Shown here: positions 24,756 to 33,664 of the stretch, piece after piece | How positions within the stretch are numbered: position 1 is the first letter of the stretch | Layout of the letters: each line of letters opens with the position of its first letter | Assembly (NCBI GenBank): GCA_934646185.1 | Contig: CAKUEH010000006.1 | Location: 62,001-126,000 of the forward strand | Origin: an uncultured Oscillospiraceae bacterium | Lineage (GTDB): Bacteria > Bacillota > Clostridia > Oscillospirales > Oscillospiraceae | Direction of reading: 5' to 3' | Length of the DNA stretch: 64,000 bases | The notes under the pieces: model-generated | What the model saw: the letters and a program-made list of their open reading frames with translations, nothing else | Databases searched by the model: none | What the model was told of the DNA's origin: nothing | Position numbers and translations under genes: made by a program

Positions 24756-26837
24756 ATGGAACCAACCAGGCGTCCTGAGGACGAAGCACAACTGAACAAG
24801 ACGCCTGCAGAGCAGGAGGAGCCGGAATACTCGCTCGAGGAGATCATGAACGAGTTCGGCGGCTGGACGAAGCGCGAGGAGCCGCAGGAGACTGCGTCCG
24901 GCGAGACCATCCGCCTCGCCTCGACCGCCGCGGGCGGTTCCGGCGAACAGGATCCGTCCGACGAAGAGCCTGCGGACACGATCCGCTTCGCGCCCGTACA
25001 CGAAAAGCGCGAGCCCGAGCCGGAGCGCCCCGCCGTCTGGACCTATCAGGGCGAGCCGGATCCGGAATCCGCCCCCGCCGACCCCAAAGAGGCGCGCGCA
25101 CGCGCACGGGCCGAGCGCCGGGAAAAGCGGCAGGCCGAAAAGCGCCGCCGCCAGCTCGAGCGCTTTCAGAAAAAGGAAGCCCGCAGAAAGCGCGCCGCCG
25201 AGCAGCCCGAGCACACCTTCGCCTCGCTCGAGGCCGCGTACCAGTTTTATTCTGCTGCCTCCGGCATCCGGCTGCGCCTGCTGCTGAGCGCGCTGACGTG
25301 TCTGGCGTCGGTTTTGCTGCTGGTGCTGTCGACGTCCGCTATCGTGGGCGATTTCAGCGGGTATTCGCAGGTCTTTTCCGCGATCATGCTGGGGCTGCTG
25401 CTCGCGCAGGCGCTTTTGAGCTATGACATCTGCCTGTCCGGCGTGATGCAGGCGCTGCGGCTGCGGTTCGATCAGACCAGCATGCTCTTTGCGGCGCTCT
25501 GCGCCGTGATCGTCGATGCGTTTTTCGCCGTTGCGCAGGGCCGGACGCCGTTCTGCACGGTCGCGTCGCTGCTGCTGCTGCTCGCCCTGTGGGGCCGGAG
25601 CTTATTATATGAGGCGCGGCGCAGATCGCTGCGCGCGGCGGGCAACATGGAAGAGCCCGTCGCCGCCGTGCGGGAGGAAAAGGCGTGGCACGGCTACGAC
25701 TGCATCTTCCGCGCCCCGGGCGACGCCGCGCAGTTTGCCGTCCAGCTCGAAATGCCGGACGCGGGCAGCCGCATCATGCGCGTCTACGCGCCCGTCATGA
25801 CGGCGGTGACGCTCATTTTATCCATCCTGACCGCGATGCGCGGCGGCAGGAGCTTTCTCTGGTCGTGGACGGCCATGCTGCTGGCGGGCTTCCCCGCGGG
25901 CGTTCTCATCGCCTACGCGCGGCCGTTTTCCACGTTTGCGAAAAAGCTGTACCGCGTCGGCGCGGCCGTCGCGGGCTGGCAGGGCGCGCGGATTTTGTCC
26001 GGCGAGGCGGGTCTTATCATCGAGGACGCCGATCTGTTCCCACCCCAGAACGTGACGCAGGGCGGCATGAAGCTCTACGGCAGCCGCCCCGCCCCCATGG
26101 TCATCGGCTACGCCAACGCCGTCGTGCAGACGGCGGGCAGCGGTCTTGCGCCCCTGTTCGAGCAGATGATGCACGACCAGAACGGCAGACGCTATTCCGT
26201 CGACTCCTTCCGCCGGTATGAAAGCGGCGGTCTCGGCGCGACCATCCGGGGCGATATCGTCCTTATGGGCTCGATCGCGTTCATGAAGCTCATGCGCGTG
26301 CGCGTCCCGGAGGGGACGCGGCTCAAGCAGGCGGTCTATCTGTCCGTCAACGGCGAGCTTGCCGCCGTTTTCGCCCTGAACTACGCCCCGGCGGAATCCG
26401 TCCGGGCGGGGCTTGCTGCCGTGCTGCGTGCGGGTGCGCTCGTGCCGGTGCTGGCCACGCGCGATTTTATGATCACGCCGCAGTTTTTGAAGCAGCGCTA
26501 CAAGATCCCGCCCGAGCGCATCGAATTCCCCATCGTGGAAGAGCGCGCCGCGCTCTCCGCGCCCGAGGCCGTTCGGGACGGGAAGCAGGGCGCGGTCATG
26601 GCCCGCAGCAGCTTTGCGAGCTTCTCCGGCAGCGTCGTCGCGGCGCGGGGGCTGCGCGGTACGGCGATCTTGTCCATCTGCGTCGCCATCGCGGGCAGCG
26701 TCCTCGGCGTGGGGCTGATGTTCGTGCTGACATTCCTGGGCGCAAGCCTCTCCGCGTCGTGCTGGAATCTGTTTTTGTATACGGCTTTGTGGCTGCTGCC
26801 GGGGCTTCTGGCGGGGCTTTTGGCCGGACGCGCATAG
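24756..26837 (+). CDS. P-type-ATPase-like membrane protein without the catalytic motif
   Basis: A 693-residue protein with a charged N-terminal tail of about 150 residues, rich in Glu, Arg and Ala and carrying two related words, ETIRLA and DTIRFAP. A membrane pair lies at about 165-220, more segments at 235-280 and 345-400, a cytosolic region at about 410-630, and a final membrane pair. Order and spacing resemble a P1-type ATPase, and SVNGELAAVFALNYAPAESV looks like the stretch before the hinge. However, no DKTGT is present: the matching place reads LIIEDADLFP, and TGES and GDGxND are missing too. It cannot pump by the known mechanism. A scaffold or sensor role is possible. The ATG has GGAG seven bases upstream. 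Confidence 0.65.
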   Translation: MEPTRRPEDEAQLNKTPAEQEEPEYSLEEIMNEFGGWTKREEPQETASGETIRLASTAAGGSGEQDPSDEEPADTIRFAPVHEKREPEPERPAVWTYQGEPDPESAPADPKEARARARAERREKRQAEKRRRQLERFQKKEARRKRAAEQPEHTFASLEAAYQFYSAASGIRLRLLLSALTCLASVLLLVLSTSAIVGDFSGYSQVFSAIMLGLLLAQALLSYDICLSGVMQALRLRFDQTSMLFAALCAVIVDAFFAVAQGRTPFCTVASLLLLLALWGRSLLYEARRRSLRAAGNMEEPVAAVREEKAWHGYDCIFRAPGDAAQFAVQLEMPDAGSRIMRVYAPVMTAVTLILSILTAMRGGRSFLWSWTAMLLAGFPAGVLIAYARPFSTFAKKLYRVGAAVAGWQGARILSGEAGLIIEDADLFPPQNVTQGGMKLYGSRPAPMVIGYANAVVQTAGSGLAPLFEQMMHDQNGRRYSVDSFRRYESGGLGATIRGDIVLMGSIAFMKLMRVRVPEGTRLKQAVYLSVNGELAAVFALNYAPAESVRAGLAAVLRAGALVPVLATRDFMITPQFLKQRYKIPPERIEFPIVEERAALSAPEAVRDGKQGAVMARSSFASFSGSVVAARGLRGTAILSICVAIAGSVLGVGLMFVLTFLGASLSASCWNLFLYTALWLLPGLLAGLLAGRA

Positions 26838-26885
26838 CTGCGCGTGAAAAATCGCAGATTTTCATGGGATTTGACAAGATTCTAA

Positions 26886-26912
26886 TTGCAATCCTATGGG
26901 GATTCGTATATA
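26886..26912 (+). promoter_or_regulatory. Candidate promoter of the EF-G-like gene
   Basis: TATAAT at 26907-26912 with TTGCAA at 26886-26891 (15 bp, short). A perfect TTGACA at about 26871 lacks a matching -10 box at 17 bp. Confidence 0.45.
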
Positions 26913-27001
26913 ATGGAATTTAAGAGTCGGCGAAATGAGAACTGCCGAGGGGCGGAGCGCGCCGTCTTGCGCTCCGTCTGGAGAAAGGAGTAATTTTAAC
27001 T

Positions 27002-29071
27002 ATGGGCTATACTGCCAATGACATTCGCAACATCTGCCTGCTTGGCCACGGCGGCGACGGCAAATCCGCGCTTTGCGAGAGCATGCTGTTCACCACCAAG
27101 GCGATCACCCGTCTGGGCAAGCGCGCCGATGGCACCACTGTTTCTGACTTTGACGATGAAGAGAAGAAGAGACAGTATTCCATTTCTTCTTCCATCATTC
27201 CCGTTGAATATAACAAGTGCAAGCTCAACGTGATCGACAACCCGGGCTATTTCGACTTTGCCGGTCAGATCGTGCAGTCGCTGCGCGTGGCTGACGCGGG
27301 TCTGATCTGCCTGACCGCCAAGAGCGGCATCGGCGTCGGCACCGAAAAGGGCTGGAAGTATCTTGCCAAGGCCGGTCTTCCCGCCATGTTCTACATCTCC
27401 AAGCTCGACGAGGAGCATGCCAACTTCTTCAACGTCCTCGATTCCCTGCGCGAGATGTTCGGCGCGTCCGTCATTCCATTCACCTTCCCCATCATGCAGG
27501 GCGAGACGGCCGTCGGCCTGGTCGACCTGATCGAGAAGAAGGCCTATGACGTAAACGGCAAGGAGATCGCCCTGCCCGCGGACGCCAACGACAAGATCGA
27601 AGAATACATGGCCGAGCTCAACGAGCAGGTCGCGGAGACCGACGAGGCGCTCATGGAGAAATTCTTCATGGAAGAGCCGTTTACCGCCGAAGAGCTCCAG
27701 ACCGGCATCAAGGCCGGCATCCGGGACCGCAGCGTGACACCCGTCTTCTGTGGCTGCGCCTACACCGGCCTCGGCACCACGAACCTGATGGCGAACCTCG
27801 TCAAGTATGCGCCGAACCCCCTCGAGGGCAAGCCCATGACGCAGGTCGACGAGGACGGCAACGAGTCCGAATTCAAGCTCGACCCGAACGGCAGCCCGAT
27901 GGCGTTCGTATTCAACACGCTGGCTGACCAGTACGGCAAAAACTCCTACTTCAAGGTCATCTCCGGCGACATGGAGGATACCCTCACCGTCGTCAACGCC
28001 CGCACCGGCGATTCCGAAAAGCTCGGCAACATGTTCTTCCCGAAGGGCAAGGACAACGCCAAGACCGCCAAGGTCTGCTGCGGCGACATCGGCGTCTTCA
28101 CGAAGCTCGCCTCCGTCAAGACCGGCGATACCCTGGGCCTCGCGGGCAAGACCGTCCGCATCAAGGGCATGACCTACGACGAGCCCATGTACAAGATGGC
28201 CGTCTATGCCAAGGTCAAGGGCACCGAGGACAAGATCGCCAACGGCCTCGTCAAGCTGAAGGAAGAGGACGAGTCCTTCACCTACGGCAACGATCCCGAG
28301 ACCAAGGAGCTCATCATTGCGGGCGCCGGCGACATGCAGCTGTCCGTCCTCATGGCCAAGCTCCAGAGCAAGTATAAGGTCGAGGCCATTCTCAAGCCCG
28401 CCAAGATCGCATACCGCGAGACCATCAAGAAGAAGGTCGAGATCCACGGCCGTCACAAGAAGCAGTCCGGCGGCCACGGCCAGTTCGGCGACGTCTATAT
28501 CCGCTTCGAGCCGCAGTCCGAGTCTGAAGAGATGATCTTCGCCGATGAGACCGTCGGCGGCTGCGTGCCGAAGAACTTCATCCCGTCCGTTGAAAAGGGC
28601 CTGCGCAACTGCGTCGGCAAGGGCGTTCTGGCCGGTTACCCGGTCGTGTTCCTGAAGGCTACGCTGTACTTCGGCTCCTACCATCCCGTCGACTCCTCCG
28701 ATATGGCGTTCCAGACCGCTGCCGGCATCGCCTACAAGGAAGGCCTGCCCACCGCCGGCCCGACCCTGCTCGAGCCGATCGGCGAATTGAAGGTCCTCAT
28801 TCCCGACAGCAACATGGGCGACGTCATCGGCGACCTCAACAAGCGCCGCGGCCGCGTCATGGGCATGAACCCGGATCCCGAGAACCCCGGCTATCAGATC
28901 GTCGAGGCGGAAGTCCCCGTCGGCGAAATGACCACCTATTCCATCGACCTGCGCGCCATGAGCCAGGGCCGCGGCAGCTACACGCTGAAGTTCGTCCGCT
29001 ACGAGGAAGTCCCGCAGATGAACCAGGCCAAGATCATCGAAGACGCAAAGAAGGAAGAGGAAGAGGCCTGA
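27002..29071 (+). CDS. Elongation factor G-like GTPase (EF-G paralogue)
   Basis: A 689-residue translational GTPase with all five EF-G domains, from the clostridial paralogue branch rather than canonical FusA. G1 is GHGGDGKS (residues 15-22). G3 reads DNPGYFDF, where standard EF-G has DTPGHVDF, so the catalytic His is Tyr. G4 is ISKLDEEHANF instead of NKxD. Domain IV has GRHKKQSGGHGQFGDV. The ATG has AAGGAG upstream. Its codon use is strongly biased, which suggests high expression. It probably acts in translocation, ribosome rescue or recycling; the exact role is not known. Confidence 0.88.
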   Translation: MGYTANDIRNICLLGHGGDGKSALCESMLFTTKAITRLGKRADGTTVSDFDDEEKKRQYSISSSIIPVEYNKCKLNVIDNPGYFDFAGQIVQSLRVADAGLICLTAKSGIGVGTEKGWKYLAKAGLPAMFYISKLDEEHANFFNVLDSLREMFGASVIPFTFPIMQGETAVGLVDLIEKKAYDVNGKEIALPADANDKIEEYMAELNEQVAETDEALMEKFFMEEPFTAEELQTGIKAGIRDRSVTPVFCGCAYTGLGTTNLMANLVKYAPNPLEGKPMTQVDEDGNESEFKLDPNGSPMAFVFNTLADQYGKNSYFKVISGDMEDTLTVVNARTGDSEKLGNMFFPKGKDNAKTAKVCCGDIGVFTKLASVKTGDTLGLAGKTVRIKGMTYDEPMYKMAVYAKVKGTEDKIANGLVKLKEEDESFTYGNDPETKELIIAGAGDMQLSVLMAKLQSKYKVEAILKPAKIAYRETIKKKVEIHGRHKKQSGGHGQFGDVYIRFEPQSESEEMIFADETVGGCVPKNFIPSVEKGLRNCVGKGVLAGYPVVFLKATLYFGSYHPVDSSDMAFQTAAGIAYKEGLPTAGPTLLEPIGELKVLIPDSNMGDVIGDLNKRRGRVMGMNPDPENPGYQIVEAEVPVGEMTTYSIDLRAMSQGRGSYTLKFVRYEEVPQMNQAKIIEDAKKEEEEA

Positions 29072-29098
29072 TCGCTTTCCTGCTCCATTGCACACAAT

Positions 29099-29128
29099 GC
29101 CCCGGTTTCCGTTTGGAAACCGGGGCTT
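29099..29128 (+). terminator. Hairpin after the EF-G-like gene
   Basis: Stem GCCCCGGTTTCC (29099-29110) with GGAAACCGGGGC (29115-29126), loop GTTT. The tail TTCGTAT is weak in T, so termination may be partial. Confidence 0.7.
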
Positions 29129-29147
29129 CGTATCAGAGGAGATCCAC

Positions 29148-30050
29148 ATGAACGAACCGAACCGCGCGCAGCTTCATCTGCCCGGGCTGTTTGAATTTTA
29201 TGAGTTTTACCGCGTCTTTCTCCCGCTCTACCGGGCGCACCGGGCGTATTTTTATGACTGGTGCGAGATCGCTTCGCTCTACGGCGCGCCGGAGGGCTGC
29301 ATCTGGGGCGGCGGGCGCGTGGGCTCCGGCGATCAGGATCCGCGCGCGGTGCTGGCGCTGACGCGGGAATACGGCCTCTCCGCCCGTCTGACGTTCAGCA
29401 ATTCACTTCTGACGGAGGCGCATCTTGCCGACCCAGCCTGCAACGCGCTCTGCCGCCTGTTTTCGGAGGCAGCCGGGCCGCAGAACGGCGTGATCGTCCA
29501 TTCCGAGCTGCTGCTGGACTATCTGCGCGCCGCTTATCCGCAGCTTTACTTCGTCTCCTCCACGACCAAGGTGCTGACCGCCTTCCCGGAGCTCCGGCAG
29601 GAGCTGGAACGCGGGGAATTCCGCTTCGTCGTGCCGGATTTCCGGCTGAACAGGGACTTCGATCATCTGCGCATACTGCCGCAGGCCCTGAAGGACAAGA
29701 CGGAATTTCTGTGCAACGAATGCTGCTGGTTCGGCTGCAAAGATCGCAGGGCCTGCTATGAGGCCGTCAGCAGGAAAAACCTCGGGGAGGACGCGCCGCA
29801 CCGCTGTACTGCGCCCGGCGGCGCGGGCGGCTACCGCTTTTCCCGGGCCATGGAAAACCCCGGCTTTCTCAGCGTTTCGGATATCCAAACCGTTTATCTT
29901 CCCATGGGCTTTTCCAACTTCAAGCTTGAGGGCCGCGGTCTCGGCAGCGCCATGCTTCTGGAATTTCTGCTTTATTATCTCACAAAGCCGGAGCACCAGC
30001 TGCGCGTGCGCGAGGAGATCTATCTGGACGCGACGCTGGATCTGTTTTAG
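29148..30050 (+). CDS. Conserved hypothetical protein with a Cys cluster
   Basis: A 300-residue cytosolic protein without recognised domains. The middle alternates beta and alpha segments (SARLTFSNSLLTE, GVIVHSELLLDYLRAAYP, YFVSSTTKVLT, FRFVVPDFRLNRDF), which fits a TIM barrel and recalls U32 peptidase-like proteins. Then comes a cluster, FLCNECCWFGCKDRRACYE, with five Cys that could bind metal or an iron-sulfur cluster. A further Cys lies at HRC and the C-terminus is helical. The ATG has AGAGGAG upstream. It may read through from the EF-G-like gene if the hairpin leaks. The U32 comparison is inference only. Confidence 0.7.
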   Translation: MNEPNRAQLHLPGLFEFYEFYRVFLPLYRAHRAYFYDWCEIASLYGAPEGCIWGGGRVGSGDQDPRAVLALTREYGLSARLTFSNSLLTEAHLADPACNALCRLFSEAAGPQNGVIVHSELLLDYLRAAYPQLYFVSSTTKVLTAFPELRQELERGEFRFVVPDFRLNRDFDHLRILPQALKDKTEFLCNECCWFGCKDRRACYEAVSRKNLGEDAPHRCTAPGGAGGYRFSRAMENPGFLSVSDIQTVYLPMGFSNFKLEGRGLGSAMLLEFLLYYLTKPEHQLRVREEIYLDATLDLF

Positions 30051-30079
30051 CGCGCTTCCCTGACCCACACAGAAAATCA

Positions 30080-30116
30080 GGCGCAGGCAGGACATATGCT
30101 CCTGCCTGCGCCTTTT
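30080..30116. terminator. Convergent terminator
   Basis: Stem GGCGCAGGCAGGA (30080-30092) with TCCTGCCTGCGCC (30100-30112), then TTTTGG. It serves the rightward unknown gene and probably the leftward ABC operon ending at 30120. Confidence 0.85.
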
Positions 30117-30119
30117 GGT

Positions 30120-31850
30120 TTACAGCCTCCAATCGGCGGCCTGCTGCCGCTCCGTGATGAAATCCCGGTAAATGCCGTCCTGTGCGGCAAGCTTCGCGTG
30201 CGTGCCCTTCTGCACGATGCGGCCACCGCTTAGCACGAGGATCTGATCCGCACTGCGGACGGTCTTGAGCCTGTGCGCGATCATGACGACCGTTTTTTCG
30301 TGGGTCAGCGCCTCGATGGCCGTTTGCAGCCGATCCTCGTTCTCCGGGTCCACGTTGGCGGTCGCCTCGTCCAGAATGACGATCGGCGCATCCTTCAGCA
30401 TGGCTCTCGCAATGGAGAGCCGCTGCCGCTCGCCGCCGGAGAGCGACGCGCCGCCCTCGCCGACGATCGTGTCGTATCCATCCGGCAGCCGCGCAATGAA
30501 GTCTGCGCAGCATGCCTTTTCCGCCGCGGCCACGACCTGCGCATGGGTAGCGTCCGGGCAGCCGAAGTTGATGTTATTTTCAATCGTGTCGGCAAAGAGG
30601 TATACGTTCTGGAACACCATGCCGATCTGGCGCATGAGCGATTCCAGCGTATAGTCCCGCACATCCGTGCCGCCGATGCGGACGCTGCCGCCGTCCACGT
30701 CCCAGAAGCGGGCGGCAAGATTGCAGAGAGTGGTCTTTCCGCTGCCGGAGGGGCCGGCGATGGCCGTCGTGGTCTTATCCGGCAGGGTCACGGAGACGTC
30801 GCGGAGAATGGGCCGCTTTTCATACGAGAAGTCCACGTGGTCAAAGACGATGTCGTGCGTCTGCGGCGTGACCGTCTTTCCGTTTTCGTCCATCTGCGGC
30901 ATCTGCTCCGTCTCCACGGTGCGGTCGATGGCGGCTGCCGCCATGCGCAGCATGGAGACGCCCATGCCGAAGAGCCTGATCTGGCTGAAGACCAGAAAGG
31001 ACATCACCAGCACCATCAGCGCGTCCGGCAGCGTCATGCCGCCGCCGAGCCGGAGCGCGATGGCTGCCAGCATCATGCCGACCCCGGCGATCTGCAGCAC
31101 AGCCTCCTGCGCGGCGGTATAGGGCGTCATGACCTGCTCCACCTGAAGGCTGCTTCTGCGGCTGTATTCCAGCGCGTCCTGCTGCTTTTTGTCGCCCTTG
31201 CCGGTGAGGTTGAAGGATTTGACCACGCTCATGCCCTGGATCGTTTCCAGCACGGCCTCGCTGAGATCCGTCTGCGATCTCTGGGTGTCAAAGGCGATGG
31301 TCGCAGATCGTTTCTCCATGGCGGAGACCACGCAGAGATAGACGAGGATCCCCGCCAGCGCGACGAGGCCGATGCGCCAGTCAAAAACCAGAATGACCAG
31401 CGTAAAGACCGCCGTCGTGATCAGGCCCCCGAGAATGTTCACCAGCACCATGGGAACCATGCTTTCAATGATGCTGACCACGGTGGTGCAGACGCCGGAG
31501 AGCTGTCCGGTGCTGTTTTCGTTGAAAAAGCCCATGGGCACGCGCTTCATCCGGTCCGCGATCGCGATGCGCCGGTTCGCCGCCATAAAGTAGCCCGCGT
31601 GGGTCTGATACATCTTCGAATAGCTGGACGCGACCGCGCCGCCGAAAATGCTGACAAGCTCAAACACCAGCGCCAGCCACGCCGTCCTGCCGCCCTGCGA
31701 CCCTAGCGTCAGCGCCCGCACGACAAGATAGATCGCGCCTACCTGGAACATCTGCAGCACGGCGCTCAGGAAGCTGACCGCTACGGATCTGTTGATATTC
31801 TTCTGTTCCTCTCCGGCAAACTGCCAGATCTTTTTGAACGCCTCGATCAT
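30120..31850 (-). CDS. ABC exporter half-transporter (TetR-linked pair, second subunit)
   Basis: A 576-residue type IV ABC exporter subunit with six membrane segments in residues 1-310 and a nucleotide-binding domain after. Walker A GPSGSGKTT, signature LSGGERQRLSIARAML, Walker B VILDEATANVD and switch MIAHRLKTV are all canonical. It overlaps the upstream ABC gene by four bases, so the two form a heterodimer from one mRNA under the TetR regulator at 33665. Substrate unknown; pairs of this type export drugs, peptides or siderophore-like compounds. Confidence 0.92.
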   Translation of the reverse strand: MIEAFKKIWQFAGEEQKNINRSVAVSFLSAVLQMFQVGAIYLVVRALTLGSQGGRTAWLALVFELVSIFGGAVASSYSKMYQTHAGYFMAANRRIAIADRMKRVPMGFFNENSTGQLSGVCTTVVSIIESMVPMVLVNILGGLITTAVFTLVILVFDWRIGLVALAGILVYLCVVSAMEKRSATIAFDTQRSQTDLSEAVLETIQGMSVVKSFNLTGKGDKKQQDALEYSRRSSLQVEQVMTPYTAAQEAVLQIAGVGMMLAAIALRLGGGMTLPDALMVLVMSFLVFSQIRLFGMGVSMLRMAAAAIDRTVETEQMPQMDENGKTVTPQTHDIVFDHVDFSYEKRPILRDVSVTLPDKTTTAIAGPSGSGKTTLCNLAARFWDVDGGSVRIGGTDVRDYTLESLMRQIGMVFQNVYLFADTIENNINFGCPDATHAQVVAAAEKACCADFIARLPDGYDTIVGEGGASLSGGERQRLSIARAMLKDAPIVILDEATANVDPENEDRLQTAIEALTHEKTVVMIAHRLKTVRSADQILVLSGGRIVQKGTHAKLAAQDGIYRDFITERQQAADWRL

Positions 31851-33589
31851 GCCGGTTCACCATCCTTTGTGCCGATATGTGCCTGCCACATCTGTCTGTA
31901 CAGCGGGCTCTGCGCCAGCAGCTGCGCATGCGTGCCCTGCGCGGCAATCGTGCCGTTCTGCACCACGGCGATGTTGTCCGCGCCGGTGATGGTGGACAGC
32001 CGGTGCGCGATCACGACGACCATTCTGTTTTCCACCAGTCTCGCGACCGCCCGCTGAACGACCGCCTCGTTCTCGGGATCGATGTAGGCCGTGGCCTCGT
32101 CCAGAACGACGATGGGCGCATCCTTGAGCATGGCCCGCGCAATGGCGATGCGCTGCCGCTCGCCGCCCGAGAGGTGCAGGCCGCTGCCGCCCACCAGCGT
32201 GTCAAAGCCGTTTTCAAGACTGCGGATGAAGCTGCCGCAGCCTGCGGCCTGCGTGGCCGCCTCCACCTCGGCATCGGAGGCGTTCCGCCGTCCCATGCGG
32301 ATATTTTCCCGCACGGTGTCGTCAAAGAGATAGTTGTCCTGCGACACGAACGCGACCTGGTCATACAGCTGCGTCAGCGGGATGTCCTTCAGCTCGTGGC
32401 CGCCCATGGTGATGCTGCCGGAGCCGACGTCCCAGAAGCCCGCGGCGAGCTTGGCGATGGTCGATTTTCCGCCGCCGGACGGGCCGACCAGCGCCGTCAT
32501 TTTATTTTGCGGAATGGTCAGGCTGACGCCGTGGAGGATCTCCTGATCCGCATGGTAGCCGAAGCGGACGTCTTTGAGCACGACGGTATGGTCTAAAAAC
32601 GTGACCGGCGTTTCGCTGTGGGCCTGCTCCTCCGCGTTCAGGATCTCATCCACCTGCGCGACCGTCGTGCCTACCTGCGCCAGCGTGTCCACAAAGTTGA
32701 ACGCGGCCACGATGGGCGCGGACATGCCCAGCGACAGGATGATAACGGTGATGAAGACCTCCGCCGTCAGCGTACCGTGGGTGTAAAACACCCAGCCCAG
32801 CGGCAGGACCGTGAGCATCTGCGCAGGGAAGAAGGCGTAAGCCATGGACATGCCCAGCTGGCTGCGGCGCATCCAGTCGTAATAATACTGCGCGTTGGCC
32901 TTCACCTTGTCCACCAGTCGGGCATAGGACGTCCTGCTCTGGTTGAACGCCTTGATGACCTCAATGCCGTTTATGTACTCGATCATGGCGGCGCTCATCT
33001 CATTGGTCGCCTGCACCGCGCCTGCAAAATCCCTGGCGTAGCCGCCCATGACCATCATCATGAAGAAAAACGCGATCGGGAATACCGCCAGCAACAGCAG
33101 CGCCAGCCGCCAGTCCAGCACGAACAGATAGACGAGCGTCAGCACCGGTGCGGCAATATTGGCGGTCATTTCCGGGAACAGGTGCGCCAGCGTCGTCTCC
33201 ATGCCGTCCACCTGATCGACGATGGTCTGCTTCAGCTTGCCGCTGGAGGTATCCATCACCGTGCCCAGCGGGAGCCGGGGCAGCTTTGCCAGCAGCTTCT
33301 GCCGGATGGTCTTGAGAATGCTGAATGTCGCCTTGTGGGAGACGGACAGCGCGCTGTTATACAGCAGCGTCCGCAGCAGATACCCGGCCAGCGCCGCGGC
33401 CAGCCACGGAAGATAGACGCGCAGCGTGCGCTCGCCCGCCAGCAGCAGCGAGATGAGCTTCGCCGCCGCAAAGTACGGCGCCATCCCGCACACCGTGCCG
33501 GTCACGGCCATGAGCACGGCCGTGATGAGCCTGCTGTGCTGGTCTCTGCCCAGCTCCCAGATGCGCTGAACAGGACTTTGCTTTTTCAC
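31847..33589 (-). CDS. ABC exporter half-transporter (TetR-linked pair, first subunit)
   Basis: A 580-residue exporter subunit with six membrane segments followed by an ATPase domain: Walker A GPSGGGKST, signature LSGGERQRIAIARAML, Walker B VVLDEATAYID and switch VIAHRLST. Both ATP sites of the pair therefore look complete. The start is the GTG at complement 33587-33589, preceded by AAAGGAGG; the longer open frame has no ribosome binding site. It follows the TetR gene by 75 bp on the same strand and overlaps the second subunit by four bases, so repressor and transporter form one operon. Confidence 0.92.
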   Translation of the reverse strand: MKKQSPVQRIWELGRDQHSRLITAVLMAVTGTVCGMAPYFAAAKLISLLLAGERTLRVYLPWLAAALAGYLLRTLLYNSALSVSHKATFSILKTIRQKLLAKLPRLPLGTVMDTSSGKLKQTIVDQVDGMETTLAHLFPEMTANIAAPVLTLVYLFVLDWRLALLLLAVFPIAFFFMMMVMGGYARDFAGAVQATNEMSAAMIEYINGIEVIKAFNQSRTSYARLVDKVKANAQYYYDWMRRSQLGMSMAYAFFPAQMLTVLPLGWVFYTHGTLTAEVFITVIILSLGMSAPIVAAFNFVDTLAQVGTTVAQVDEILNAEEQAHSETPVTFLDHTVVLKDVRFGYHADQEILHGVSLTIPQNKMTALVGPSGGGKSTIAKLAAGFWDVGSGSITMGGHELKDIPLTQLYDQVAFVSQDNYLFDDTVRENIRMGRRNASDAEVEAATQAAGCGSFIRSLENGFDTLVGGSGLHLSGGERQRIAIARAMLKDAPIVVLDEATAYIDPENEAVVQRAVARLVENRMVVVIAHRLSTITGADNIAVVQNGTIAAQGTHAQLLAQSPLYRQMWQAHIGTKDGEPA

Positions 33590-33664
33590 AGGAATTCCTC
33601 CTTTGCGGTTAGATGCGACTAACCATTGCATTTATGGAAAGCTGCCGTTTCCGGCAGCCAGTCC

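Noticed and set aside
26996..29149. 717-codon open frame antisense to the EF-G-like gene
   Set aside because: Shadow of a highly biased gene, with repeated Leu/Gly/Asp runs typical of reversed codons.
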